A stretch of 64,000 nt of DNA from Vicia villosa (GCF_029867415.1 NW_026705294.1:372001-436000); one strand, 5' to 3'. Positions 44,642-59,090 are shown, numbered from the stretch's first letter. Program-made: numbers and translations. Notes: generated by a model from the letters alone, not told the origin.

Positions 44642-45734
44642 TGGTGGAAGGGGATTCAACAATGGATTTATGGCATAAACGTTTGGGTCATCCATCAGAA
44701 AATGTGTTAAGGTTTATTCCTCATGTAAGTCAGTTTATTAGGAGCAAGAATAATGGACCTTGTGGTGTTTGCCCTCATGCCAAGCAGCATAGGGATAGTT
44801 TTCCATTAAGTGAGAATAATGCAGCAAGTTTGTTTGAATTAGTTCATTGTGACTTATGGGGATCTTATAGAACTCGTTCGTTGTGTGGGGCACAATATTA
44901 CTTGACAATTTTTGATGATTATTCGCGTGCTATTTGGGTCTATTTGTTATGCAATAAAACTGAGATTGAGACTATGTTTTTGAATTTTGTGGCACTTGTT
45001 GATAGACAATTTGATAAAAAGATAAAGAAAGTGCGTAGTGACAATGGCACCGAAGTTAATTGTCTACGTGATTATTTTTTTAATAATGGAATTGTGTTTG
45101 AGACATCGTGTGTGGGTACTCCGCAACAAAATGGGAGAGTTGAGAGAAAACATCAACATATTATGAATGTGGCGCGAGCACTTTGATTTCGGGGTCATTT
45201 ACCAATACATTTTGGGGTGAATGTGTGTTGGCAACATGTTACTTAGTTAATCGAACACTGTCTAGGGTACTGAATTATAAGACTCCTTATGAAAAATTAT
45301 TTGGTAAAGTCCCTAAATTTGACAACATGAAGACTTTTGGTTGCTTATGTTATGTCCACAATCAACGACGTGATGGGGATAAGTTTGCGAGTAGAAGTCG
45401 AAAGTGCATATTTGTGGGCTATCCCTATGGGAAAAAGGGATGGAAATTGTATGATTTAGAAACCAAAGAGTACATTGTCTCTCGAGATGTAAAATTTTAT
45501 GAACATGAATTTCCATTTGATGTGCAACAAGACATAACTCATTCTGCTCCTCCTATTATTTTTTACATTGAGTATGTTGACGTCACGATGATATTGGTTG
45601 GAAGACTTATGATGCATCAATTGGAGGAGGGAACGCATCAGTGGTCTTGCAAGACAATGGGCCAACACGGCTCCAGGGGGGGTTGCGTGAAGGTGGTAAT
45701 GCTGCCGACGAGGGAGTATGTGTCAGTGGTATAA
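44629..45734 (+). pseudogene. copia-B integrase
   Basis: The text continues from the protease in a shifted frame: the His-His-Cys-Cys finger (HKRLGHPS, CGVCPHAKQH), then D (HCDLWG), D (RSDNGTE) and E (NGRVERKH) of the catalytic core. A TGA at 45184-45186 interrupts it, and a missing base in the T run at about 45210-45214 shifts the frame again, after which WGECVLATCYLVNRT and the C-terminal FGCLCYVHN follow. The two parts together are full length for a copia integrase. Confidence 0.86.
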
Positions 45735-47596
45735 ATGGAGAGGAAGCACCCACGCAGGAAGTTGATGAGGCTGGTGTTGTGGTGATGCAAGAGGATGATG
45801 CGGGATTTGAAGAGAATGAGGTGGCAGTTGAGAGAGAGACTATCGTGACACCTGAGATGGGAAGAGGGATGAGAAACAAAGTTCCGAATATAAGACTCAA
45901 GGGTTTTGTCACTAATACAATACAAAAAGTAAAGTCCTCGAAAAGTTCATATACCCAAGAGCATGCCTCAGGTACTCCTTACCCTATTACTTACTTTGTA
46001 TCTTGTGAAAGATTTTCTATTAGACATAGAAATTTTGTTGCAGCTGTGACGGCAGGGAAAGAACCTAAAAATTATAAAGAAGCCGTAAAGGATTCTGGTT
46101 GGCGTGATGCAATGCGCAATGAGATACAAGCCTTGGAAGACAATGAGACATGGGTTATGAAGAAACTGCCACCCGGGAAGAAAGCACTTGGCAGCAAACG
46201 GGTATATAAAATAAAACATCACTCAGATGGGAGCATAGAACGATTGAAAGCAAGACTTGTTGTATTCGGACACCATCAAATAGAGGGGATTGACTATGAT
46301 GAGACATTTGCCCCAGTGGCAAAAATGGTCACTGTTCGTACATTATTGGCAGTGGCAGCAATTAAAAAGTGGGAAGTTCATCAAATGGACGTGCACAACG
46401 CCTTTCTCCATGGTGACTTGGAACAGGAGGTGTATATGAAAGTTCCTCCAGGTTTTAAAAACACTAATCCAAATATGGTTTGCAGGTTGAAAAAGTCATT
46501 ATACGGTTTAAAACAAGCTCCTCATTGTTGGTTTGCTAAGTTGGTCACGGCATTGAAGCGCTATGGATTTGTTCAGTCCTATTCAGATTACTCAGTCTTT
46601 ACTTTGCATAAGGGAAAAATACAAATCAATGTGCCGGTTTATGTGGATGACTTGATTATTGCAGGAAATGATATTGCAGCCCTAAAAATTTTTAAAACTT
46701 ACTTAGGTACATGCTTTCATATGAAGGATTTGGGAGTCTTAAAATATTTTTTGGGGTTGGAGGTAGCTCGTAATCACGAGGGAATTTATCTATGCCAGCG
46801 AAAATATGCAATTGAGATAATTGAGGAAACAGGTTTGTTAGGGGCCAAGCCTGCGGATTTTCCAATGGAACAACACCATAAGCTAGCGTTGGCTTCTAGT
46901 AAGCCTATTGCAGATCCAGAACCATATCGAAGACTTATCGGGCGGTTGATTTATTTGTCTGTGACTAGACCAGATCTTGCGTATTCTGTACATATTTTGT
47001 CTCAGTTTATGCAACAACCATGTGAAGAGCATTGGGAAGCAGCCTTAAGGGTTGTTCGATATTTGAAGAAACATCCGGGTCAAGGTATTCTACTGCGGTC
47101 TGATAGTGAATTGAACCTAGAGGGATGGTGCGACTCAGATTGGGCTAGTTGTCCACTTACGAGACGTTCTTTGACTGGATGGGTGGTGTTACTTGGTTTT
47201 TCTCCGGTGTCTTGGAAAACTAAGAAACAAACAACCGTCTCTCGTTCCTCTGCAGAGGCTGAGTATCGATCTATGGCGGTTACTACATGTGAGTTAAAAT
47301 GGCTGAAACAATTACTTGGTGATTTGGGAGTTAGTCATTCCAAAGGGATGCGATTGTATTGTGATTGTCAATCAGCATTGCATATAGCTCAAAATCCAGT
47401 GTTTCATGAGCGAACAAAGCATATTGAAGCTGATTGTCACTTTGTTCGTGATGCGGTGATGGGTGGAATTATTTGTCCTCTGTGTGTTCCCACATCGGTA
47501 CAATTAGCAGACATTTTTACAAAAGTCATGGGAAAAGTGCAATTTGAATTTCTTCTTCGCAAGTTGGGCATTCGAGATCTTCACGCTCCAACTTGA
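45641..47596 (+). CDS. copia-B reverse transcriptase and RNase H
   Basis: A 651-codon open frame. The first 150 codons are the acidic integrase-RT linker. The reverse transcriptase follows (VHQMDVHNAFLHGDLEQEV, YGLKQAPHCWF, catalytic YVDDLII), then RNase H (GWCDSDWASCPLTRRS, SSAEAEYRSM, HIEADCHFVRD). It ends TGA/PPT just before the 3' LTR. A frameshift near 45550-45640 separates it from the integrase. The nominal start is arbitrary, because the protein is normally cleaved from a polyprotein. Confidence 0.9.
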   Translation: MVLQDNGPTRLQGGLREGGNAADEGVCVSGINGEEAPTQEVDEAGVVVMQEDDAGFEENEVAVERETIVTPEMGRGMRNKVPNIRLKGFVTNTIQKVKSSKSSYTQEHASGTPYPITYFVSCERFSIRHRNFVAAVTAGKEPKNYKEAVKDSGWRDAMRNEIQALEDNETWVMKKLPPGKKALGSKRVYKIKHHSDGSIERLKARLVVFGHHQIEGIDYDETFAPVAKMVTVRTLLAVAAIKKWEVHQMDVHNAFLHGDLEQEVYMKVPPGFKNTNPNMVCRLKKSLYGLKQAPHCWFAKLVTALKRYGFVQSYSDYSVFTLHKGKIQINVPVYVDDLIIAGNDIAALKIFKTYLGTCFHMKDLGVLKYFLGLEVARNHEGIYLCQRKYAIEIIEETGLLGAKPADFPMEQHHKLALASSKPIADPEPYRRLIGRLIYLSVTRPDLAYSVHILSQFMQQPCEEHWEAALRVVRYLKKHPGQGILLRSDSELNLEGWCDSDWASCPLTRRSLTGWVVLLGFSPVSWKTKKQTTVSRSSAEAEYRSMAVTTCELKWLKQLLGDLGVSHSKGMRLYCDCQSALHIAQNPVFHERTKHIEADCHFVRDAVMGGIICPLCVPTSVQLADIFTKVMGKVQFEFLLRKLGIRDLHAPT

Positions 47597-47606
47597 GGGG
47601 GGGCAT

Positions 47607-47936
47607 TGAGATTTATTGAGGTTTATGGCATGTTTTGCTTTATCTTCCACTGGTGGAAGTTATTGTTATTATTGCACAACTATAGATTTATCAGTTTATG
47701 GCATATTTTGCTCTATCTTCCACTAGTGGAGGTTAGTGTTATTATTGCACAATTATGTGTTCTTTTTGGCTGTTGCAGTTGCCTTATATTTAGGAGTCAT
47801 TTATGATTGGAATTCTGAAGATTAGTAGATTTTGTAACAGATTGTAAACTAGGTAGTCTTGTAATGTGTATATATAGTGACTCTAAAGAATGAATAGATC
47901 GAGATTTCACATGTTACATCTGTGGTGAATTTAGCA
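47607..47936 (+). repeat. 3' LTR of copia-B
   Basis: It is nearly identical to 42706-43034, with the same internal duplication. Confidence 0.92.
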
Positions 47937-48130
47937 AATCCTTTAACCACCAAACAAGCTTCAAATAGACCAATATTATCATTAAAGCCAATATTTACCA
48001 TGTAACATCAATAACAACCTACCAAAGACTTCATAGGAGGTATATTAACTAGTTCATCAACTAATGCTTGTTTCCATTCCAAGTGGTATGATGTTTCACG
48101 TGGAGATTTAGGAAAAGAAATAGAATACAT
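47937..48130 (-). pseudogene. older minus-strand copia fragment, right of copia-B
   Basis: On the minus strand the reading VNIGFNDNIGLFEACLVVKGF corresponds to the stretch just upstream of the copia reverse transcriptase core. It joins 42560-42705 once copia-B is removed. Confidence 0.6.
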
Positions 48131-48830
48131 GAAGTATAATGAAGACGACAGGATGTATACATTTAGGAATAGTGATATGAAGATCCATGGTAGAATATGA
48201 TAAAGTCGACGATGACCGATAACTGTTTAGAGTGACCTTAACATCCAGAAATGTGTCAAGACATGGACAACCAATAGTGGTTGATGAAGTTTGTATGTCT
48301 CAAGAGGTCATGGAGTTGGGTCTATAATTTTTTTTGGTAAAGCTATGTGGGAGGGACATCAATAATGTGTTGAACTATATACTTGCAAATATAATTATTT
48401 GAAAATGATTTTGGTGGCAAATGATCCTAGTGGTTTTGATGATGACAGCACATTATGATTTAAATAAGATTATAGCCGGCTAGTAACAGCAAGTTTAAAA
48501 ACTTTTTATATTTGGCTTATCTAATTGATTGACTCGAGGTCATGATCGATTAGATGCATTGAAAATCCCATGGATTGTTTTTTTAGACATCTTTTCTCCT
48601 TTAAATAAAGGTATCTCCTCATTCCAAGACACACCATAATTCTTTTTGAATCTCTTCTTTATCACTTTGTACTCTTTTTCTATTTCCATGGACAAAACAC
48701 ATATAATAGAAGACAATTTCTCAATCCACCTCATAGGCTTCTTTGGCACCACTTGGTTGACCAAAATGCCCTCGTGCTTCCGTAGATGCACCTTCGGAAA
48801 CACCTTTTTTAAAAAAAATAGTTTTTTTCG
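48131..48830. other. no confident gene
   Basis: Minus-strand readings near 48130-48320 may be the linker region of the older copia fragment. A minus-strand frame of 87 codons at 48540-48803 (Lys-rich, starting MFPKVHLRKHE) is not recognised. A short repeat ATAGAGAGCGTTTGAGCTT occurs twice at 48834-48882, at the point where the copia-D reverse transcriptase breaks off. Confidence 0.35.
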
Positions 48831-48834
48831 TAGA

Positions 48835-49460
48835 TAGAGAGCGTTTGAGCTTTTCGTAATTCATATAGAGAGCGTTTGAGCTTGCACACCCCTTCATACG
48901 AGGAAGGCAGCCCTGGAGGAAGCGTCATATAAATATCTTCTGCCAAGTCTCCATGAAAAAATGCATTCTTCACATTCATTTGAGTAAGTGGCCATCCTTG
49001 AGAGGCAGCAATAGTCAAAATGGTTCTAATACTAGTCATTTTCGTGACCGGTGCAAAGGTCTCATCATAATTCACACCATACTCTTGTTTATTTCCTAAT
49101 GCAACCAATCGAGCTTTATAACGATTAAGAGTACCATATGAATTCAGCTTTACCGAATACACCCATTTACTCCCAATAGGCTTAACACCTGGAGGTCGAG
49201 GAACAATTTTCTTGAAGAGCTTGTAGTTCATCGTTCATTGCTGTTACCCAATGAGCATCTTTAAGTGCCTGAGAATAACAAGTAGGAATAGGTGTACCAG
49301 ATATAATAGCACTGAGAGAAATAGGGCTATATTCATACCTATTAGGTGGGTGAGACACTCGTTGTGAGCGTCGCAGAGGTGCTGGTGCAGGTTCAGGTGA
49401 CGGATCAGTGGCGGGAAGGGACAAAGTAGGAGTGTGTCTGACATAAACTTGACCTGGTTT
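48835..49460 (-). pseudogene. copia-D reverse transcriptase, N-terminal part
   Basis: Two overlapping frames give RRSQRVSHPPNRYEYSP (linker), then [48 protein letters not shown] and KLKRSLYELRKAQ. The text then turns into unrelated sequence at about 48860, before the catalytic motif. Confidence 0.82.
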
Positions 49461-49468
49461 AAATCGTT

Positions 49469-50434
49469 CTACAGGAAGAGAATCATTAGAAAAATCAACA
49501 AGAGTAACAAAATCAATAGAGGAAGGTTTAGTATTTTGGAAAAAAATTGTTGATCAAAGAAAATAACATTCCTAGATATGCGTAAGCGATGAGAGGTGGG
49601 ATCATAACACAAGAAGCCTTTATAAGTTGTACTATAACCCAAAAATGCACACATAACTGATTGGGCACCAAGTTTATTTCGTTCAGAAGGTGGAAGATGA
49701 ACAAAACATACACAACCAAATGGGTGAAGATTAGTGTAATCAGGATGTGCATGAAAGAGACGAAAATAGGGAGAATCAAATCCAAGAACCTGAGAAGGAA
49801 GACGGTTGATGAGAAAGACCGCTGTGGAGAAAGCTTCAACCCAAAATTGGGGAGGGACAGAGGCAGCAAGAAGCAAGGAACGTGTAACATCAAGTAAATG
49901 ACGAGTTTTGCGTTTGGCGATGCCATTCTGTTGAGGCGTATAAGGACATGAACGCTGAGACAGGATGCCTTTTTGTTGCAAAAATTCCTAAAAAGCATGA
50001 GAAATATACTCCCCACCGGAATCTGTGCGTAATATCTTAATGGTGGTCTGAAATTGGTTTTCAATGTAAGCCAAAAATTTCTTAACCATTGCAAAAACTT
50101 CAGCTTTAGAACGAAGAAAATAAACCCAAGTAAAACGGCTAAAGTCATCAATAAACGTCACAAAATATTTATATTTAGCATGAGATAAAATCGGAGACAC
50201 GCCCTAAACATCACTATGAATAATTTTAAAATATTTTTCAGCACGATGAGCATGGAGTGGAAAAGGAAGAGTTTTGCTTTTAGCAAGTTTACACACTGAA
50301 CAATTAAAAGATGAGTCAACACTAATATTTTTGTGGCCAGATATACCTGTTTTTATTAAGTGAGACAAAACAACAGAGTTTGGATGTCCTAATTTATTAT
50401 GCAAATTCGCAAACGGAGGTGAGACATCATACAA
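49469..50434 (-). pseudogene. copia-D integrase
   Basis: Frames in order: HNKLGHPNS and CSVCKLAKSK (zinc finger), FVTFIDDFSRFTWVYFL, RTDSGGEY, then after a stop, TPQQNGIAKRK and FGCVCFVH. The catalytic Glu of the usual NGxAERK is Lys here (NGIAKRK), so even a repaired frame would lack a catalytic residue. Stops separate the parts at about 50203 and 49985. Confidence 0.82.
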
Positions 50435-51735
50435 GCAAAAGAAAAATTAGAGGAATGAAACTGGAGCAGAAATAATCTGCCTACTTTAGGTCCCTTCACG
50501 ATCACTTTCCCCGACACTTGATCCTGCACAAAACAACCATTACGAGAAAAATTAACATTATAATTATTATCCACCAATTGGCCAACGAAAATTAAATTAG
50601 AGGCAAGTTCTGGTGACACAAATACATTGTTAAAGGAATGATTGATATCACCAACAACATAAATAGGTAGTGTTACCATCACCAATTTGAATGTTTTGGG
50701 TGCCCTTATAAGCATGGACATTTTGTAAGTGTTTAGGGGATCCATTCATATGATTAGAAGCCCCTGAATCCACAAACCAAGGTGTTGAAGCACTAATAGA
50801 CTTGCCCTGAATGCCCAGAGCTGATAGAGTTGAGAGAACAATCTGTTGCACCTTCTCTGGAGTCAACGTATCAGACAAACCAGCATCATGGGTAGTAGCT
50901 TGAAAGGCTTGGGTAGGACGCCGAGCAGGTCTCATGGGGCACTCAATAATAATGTGCCCACGTTGTTTGCAGTAGTTGCAGAATTTCTTACTGCAGTTGC
51001 GAGCAATATGACCAAACTGTTTGCAGGAAAAACACTGGACACGCTGCGTATCACGTCTGTCTGTTGTATTTTGGGCTGAATAGGCTACTGTGAGAGAATC
51101 AATAGTATTCTGGTCGGGCGACATGCTGTTTTAGGTGAGTAGGCGCTGCTCTTCGCGAAAAAGTTCCCCGACAATGACTTCTAAATCAGGAACTGGATCA
51201 CGGTTCAGTAAAGTTGCACGAGCCACTTCAAATTATGCGCGAAGTTTCATAAGAAACTGATCGCGTTTGCTGACTTCATAAATCTTTTGAACAACTGCAA
51301 GGGATGTTTTAGGAACATCAGCGTGCAAGATCTCAGAGTGTTCAGCTAATTTAGAAAACCAGAGTAGTAATCTTGAATGGACAGCGAGCCTTGTCGATAA
51401 TTTGCAATATCTAGTTCGAGTTGAAAGTGTTTTGCTGCATTATTCTGATCGTATATAACCTTAAGAAGATCCCACATGGCTTTGGCGGTCGAGAAGGAGC
51501 GCAAATTATTAACTATTTGAGGCTTAATTGAGGCAAGGATCCAAGAAATAATTTGCGCGTCCTTTGTTTCCCATGTATCTAACGCAGTCTTCTCGGTTGG
51601 AGCCTTCGAAGCCCTGTTTAGATGACCAGACATTTCTTTCCCTTTCACATACATTTCAAATTGAAATGCCCACGAAGGATAGTTTTTCCTAGTAAATCGA
51701 ACACAAAAATTCTCTCATTCCTTTTCCGAAGCCAT
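50389..51735 (-). pseudogene. copia-D gag and protease
   Basis: Gag begins at the ATG at 51735 (MASEKE, then a stop) and continues as UBN2-type text (WETKDAQIISWILASI, AMWDLLKVIYDQNN). Two zinc knuckles (CFSCKQFGHIARNC and CNYCKQRGHIIIEC) precede a protease with [11 protein letters not shown] (about 50755). At least two frameshifts occur between gag, knuckles and protease. Confidence 0.8.
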
Positions 51736-51936
51736 GAAACCAAACCAAAACCAAGAAATAGCGACGAGAAAAAAACGAGTGCAGAGAAGACCAAAAATCA
51801 GAGAAGGGGACCAAAACAAGAGTCACCGAAAACAAAACAAGAGTCAAACCCAAAAAAAAAACGAAAAACAATAATGTCGAAGAGAACACTTATCAACAAA
51901 AAATTTACAGGTTTGATCGATAACCTGCTGATACCA

Positions 51937-52136
51937 TGTCAGAATATAATTCTATCAAGAGTATATTGTCTGAATTTCAGTTTTCTTTTTTATTTCTCAT
52001 TGATATGATGCTATCCATATATATTACATAAGTCATAAATGACATTGATAATTCAAATATTCTAATTCCTATAATTTATATACAATTGGACAGCCTAACC
52101 TATATTCAGCGACTAACATCAAATATAGTTATAACA
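51937..52136 (-). repeat. 5' LTR of copia-D
   Basis: A 200-bp block from TGTCAGAATATAA to TATAGTTATAACA on the plus strand. On the minus strand it therefore starts TGTTATAACTATA and ends TTCTGACA, followed at once by TGGTATCAGCAGG, a primer site with one change. There is no second LTR in the window, so this is called from the termini and the primer site. Confidence 0.75.
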
Positions 52137-52267
52137 GAATCACTAGAATAAATATTCCTTATTGACAATACATTTTGCATCTTTTATTATACTAGAGTTT
52201 TCTTTTTCTAGCATTGGCCAACATATATCCATTGACGTCAAAAACATTTCATAGAGCCCTTAATGTG

Positions 52268-55584
<3,317 letters not shown>

Positions 55585-55597
55585 GAATCACGAGTAA

Positions 55598-56452
55598 CAA
55601 TTATGAAGATTACCACCATTTTAAATAACAAAGGTTGTTTGATTTAATGATGTCAGATGCATACTAAAATATTTGAGAAATTTCACTATTTAATAAAATA
55701 GTATCAGTTGACTAATGCTTTCAAAAACTATAACTTTGAAACATTCATTTTTTTACATAAAAAACAACCTCATCTAGTTTAATATCAAATGGTCAACCAA
55801 TTCAATCATAAAAAAATTCAATTGTTTTATAAACTAAACTATAAAAATCAATTACAGTTTCGAGGTATTTGCCAATTTGTAAATTCAGAGACAATTTTAA
55901 CTGATGCTCACAAATTCAAGGACTGGTTTACCCATTCAATCAAACAAAAAACGCGCCCTTTTCATGAAACCGGGTCAACGAATAGGTGGAAACAAGGGTG
56001 CACAACTTTAAATGCAATATACTGGTGCACTGCCAATTTGACTTTCCACCGTAGGTTATAAGAGTTCCTACTATTTGCAAACTCACTTCTTTAATAGGAT
56101 AATTTATAAACAGAATATTGCAAAACAATCATTGTATAGCAAAACTGAAATTGAGAACCATAGTTCCAAAATTGTTTACATACAGTCATAACCACGGCCA
56201 CGACAAATTTAATCACTTCTATTCTTCTAGAAAAACAAATATCATCATGACAAGGAAAAAAATGTATATTTGCTCAGTTAGAACAAAGCAGGTTATAAAG
56301 CTAAAATATTTGATGACTTAATGACCTGTTTGAAACAATCTTGTATTAGAGTAATTAGGGCCTTTATCTAGAGTTTGTCTTTATATACTTCAAAAACAGT
56401 TAAATTAAGAAGATATATGTTCAAAATCAAATAAGTTGTTCCCTGTCTAGAC
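55598..56452. other. upstream region of receptor kinase 2
   Basis: No gene. Much of it aligns by eye with 25714-26640. It probably contains the promoter, but no element can be named with confidence. Confidence 0.45.
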
Positions 56453-56789
56453 TAGGGGTGGCAAACGGGCAAGTCCGCCTGTTTAAGTCTGCCTTGCAAA
56501 AGCCCAAAAAAAACAGGTGGGATGGGCATAGTTGAGGGTGCGGCCTAAAACCTTGTCCCGCCCCACAAAAAAAATGATGGCGGGACAGGGACCTGCGGGC
56601 TTTGCATCTTTTATGCAAAAAAATGTAAAATTTTATGTAAATTTTTGTGGCTGCAAAAGCCCGCAAAAAAATAGAGCGGAGTGGGGCAGTCATAATTGAG
56701 GTTGCGAGCCTATTACCTTAGCCCGCCCCGCTGAAAAGTGCGGGCAAAACAGACATGCCCAACGGGCTGGACACGTTTTGCCATCCCTA
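56453..56789. mobile_element. hAT-type MITE
   Basis: 337 bp with inverted ends TAGGGGTGGCAAACGGGC and the complement of ACGTTTTGCCATCCCTA. It is flanked by a perfect 8-bp duplication GTCTAGAC (56445-56452 and 56790-56797), which is diagnostic of hAT. Alternating GCGGG/CCCGC phrases fill the interior. Confidence 0.92.
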
Positions 56790-57330
56790 GTCTAGACTAG
56801 ACACACAGACATTAGACAGAAATACAATTTGAATGTGACTATCATGAACCGTTTAGACGTTACAAATTCTAGCTAGCATTGCTTGGCTTATCCATATTTT
56901 ATACTCAAGTATTTGATACAGTTAAGTCTGAATCTGGGAATTTATAGGTTGTCTAATCCTCAGAAACTCATTTCATTTCCATGCAATGATTGCAATCCCA
57001 ATTTTCAAATACCATAAACAGAAATATTTACTATCACTACTTTGCAATTAACCTTAAATTGATGCCTAACTCCATATTAGTTTGAGCAAATCCCAAAACC
57101 AAAGTACCAAATCAATCTCCAAATCACAGCATACCTTGAACTGCCACATACCTTGAACTGAAAATCGTATTTGGAATCATTAGCTTGTTAGCCTTTGCAA
57201 TAATCTTCCTTTTTATGAGTTTGATTTTGAGTCTTCCTCTTTCTCATCTTGTTCATTGTCTCAAGCGTGCCACTAATATACTGCCGCTCCAGATTTTCAG
57301 TAAATAGTTATTTAAGTCCTCTTAAGAACT

Positions 57331-57980
57331 GTTCTAGACTGAGTCGACGTTTGGCCCAAACAGACTAAGGACCAAATTATTATCAGTCCGTAAAGGGCAT
57401 TCCTCCCCGACCCCGTAGGATTGAACGCGTGACATCCTCGTCAGCCGGGCATAAGCACATGACATTCGATCGTCGACTCCACTGGATCAAAGACCGAAGT
57501 CCAGCATGATCCGGGCAAGGGCACATGCCTGACCCTGGGTAGGTGCTCCTTGCAAACGCTTCTTCCGCCAGGGACCCTCCTCCTCGTAGGGTTCTTTCAC
57601 TCCCAACCCATCGGATTAGACAGAGTCCACGCACTCCCTAAAAGACCGTGTCTCCCCTTAAACTTCGGAGTGGTTGACCCAGGATGGAAATCATGTACTG
57701 GTCTCCACTATCCACGCAAAATTCTGGCAGTCTCCGAATTGGGCCTGAGCATCCAGTCCAATAGCGAGATCTTGGGCCAACGCTGGGGGCTATAAATACC
57801 CTCTTTCACTAGAGGGTCAGTTAACTTCCTTCATACTTTCTCTACCTTGTACTTGCGCTCTGATTGCTCTCTCTTCTCACTTTGGCATCGGAGTACCTTG
57901 CAGGTACACCCCCCCAGTTCACAGAAGATCCAGATCCTTGCAGGCCTTGAAGACCCATCTGATCAGGTACGATCAAGAAC
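57331..57980 (+). repeat. gypsy-like LTR or LTR fragment
   Basis: A GC-richer block within AT-rich flanks, with a TATA-like CTATAAATACC at about 57790 and the block CGGAGTACCTTGCAGGTACACCCC (57889-57913), also seen in the 5' region of the gypsy element at 13842. No coding text of that element is nearby. It may be a solo LTR; no clear target duplication was found, and both edges are approximate. Confidence 0.6.
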
Positions 57981-58084
57981 CTAAAATGTTAGTGGGCTAT
58001 CGAAATTATCATTTCAAATTTCACAAATTTACAATAACATTGAACCCTTTTAGTAAAACTTGAGTAACAATAACTGATATTTGG

Positions 58085-58450
58085 AAGTTTATCAATTTCA
58101 GTAAATTATGTTTGGATATCATAAAATCAACGGAGTGGAATGAAGCCGAGTAGAGGAGTGGAGCAAAACGAAGATATTATTCCATTATTTGGAAATTTTA
58201 GGACGTAACAAGGTAAGTTGTTCATCCTGCCCAAATCGGAGGGGAAGAAAAATAGTGGTAAGTGATGTAATGAAATGAAATTCATACCACTTCAATCCGC
58301 TCTATTCCATCCGTTTTTAAATTATCCAAACAATGAAATATCATTTTATTCTATCTCATTCCGCTCTGTTCCATCAGGTTATTTTATTCCAGTCCATTAT
58401 AGGTGTTCCATCAGGTTATTTTATTCCAGTCCATTATAGGTGTGTTTGTT
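58085..58450. mobile_element. possible MITE with internal inversion symmetry
   Basis: GGAGTGGAATGAAGCCG (about 58133) and CATTCCGCTCTGTTCC (about 58357) are roughly inverted, and the sequence runs through related GGAGTGGAG and TCCGCTCTATTCC phrases. It ends near GGTGTGTTTGTTTC, a phrase also found at Harbinger-type ends. Target duplication not resolved. Confidence 0.4.
58367..58440 (+). repeat. perfect 37-bp tandem duplication
   Basis: TGTTCCATCAGGTTATTTTA and the next 17 bases occur twice in succession without a mismatch (58367-58403 and 58404-58440). Confidence 0.92.
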
Positions 58451-58847
58451 TCAACAGAATTTTTTTTTTTAAGAATAATATTCTTGTAGATTTTTTTTAA
58501 ATATCAAAAAATAATAAATATCATCAATCTCATTATTTTTCAAAAAAAATTTTTTTGACCTGTAGAGGAGGCGCCACCTTAACTGGCGCATGCACTATAA
58601 TTTGAGAAGAGATGTCATAAAAGATGGCGCATGCACCTATGTCATGCTAATGTGCATGGCGCATGGACTATAACATTAGGAGCATGCGCTACATATGTTG
58701 GCTCCTATGTGATTTGTTTTTTTATAAATAGGTCATTCATTTTCACCATTTACCACTCATCTCCTCATTTCAGTGTTAAACATTTCTTCAAAAAATGTTT
58801 TATAATATCAAAAAAACGCTCAACATTTTTCGCCAACAAAACCTTCG

Positions 58848-59090
58848 ATGAAGATCCAATTTTGGAACACTCAGACTTTCGAGCATTTTCAGAGGAGCTT
58901 GATCTGTTGGTTAGATGGAGGCATTCTCGACGGTGAAAAGATTAGAAGAATTAACAAGCTTGTTACGATATTCAACCAAAATGGAGAAACTCATTTTTGG
59001 GATCCTGTTAAAACCGACAAGGATGTCTGTATGATGATGAATGGATCAGCTGATATTGTCTTAATGGTTGTAATCTCCCAGATATGTTGA
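58848..59090 (+). CDS. short MULE-associated protein, function unknown
   Basis: An 80-codon frame starting MKIQFWNTQTFEHFQ with a centre LDGGILDGEKIRRINKL and NGETHFWDPVKTDKDVCMM. It is not a transposase, PMD or other domain known to me. It sits where the PMD gene sits in the first MULE, divergent from the transposase. The neat, stop-free and compositionally even text suggests a real or recently real protein. A TATA-like TTTTTTATAAATAGG occurs at about 58718-58733. Confidence 0.5.
   Translation: MKIQFWNTQTFEHFQRSLICWLDGGILDGEKIRRINKLVTIFNQNGETHFWDPVKTDKDVCMMMNGSADIVLMVVISQIC

Larger units (their letters stand above)
42706..47936 (+). mobile_element. Ty1/copia LTR retrotransposon (copia-B)
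   Basis: Two 329/330-bp LTRs starting TGAGATTTATT and ending TTTA(A/G)CA bracket a full set of copia genes on the plus strand. The primer site TGGTATCAGAGC follows the 5' LTR directly, and a GAGGGGGGGCAT tract precedes the 3' LTR. The LTRs are nearly identical, so the insertion is recent. However, the coding frame has three frameshifts and a stop. No matching 5-bp target duplication is visible (TTTAT at the left, AATCC at the right). Confidence 0.93.
48835..52136 (-). mobile_element. Ty1/copia element lacking its 3' third (copia-D)
   Basis: The 5' LTR (51937-52136) and primer site are present. Gag, protease, integrase and the start of reverse transcriptase follow on the minus strand. Sequence stops in mid-RT at about 48840, so the catalytic YxDD part, RNase H and 3' LTR are absent. 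Several stops and shifts interrupt the frames. GAATC at 52137-52141 would be the target duplication, but its partner was lost with the 3' end. Confidence 0.85.

Noticed and set aside
48540..48803. 87-codon Lys-rich minus-strand frame
   Set aside because: No recognisable motif, and it is surrounded by decayed retroelement DNA; kept only as a note.
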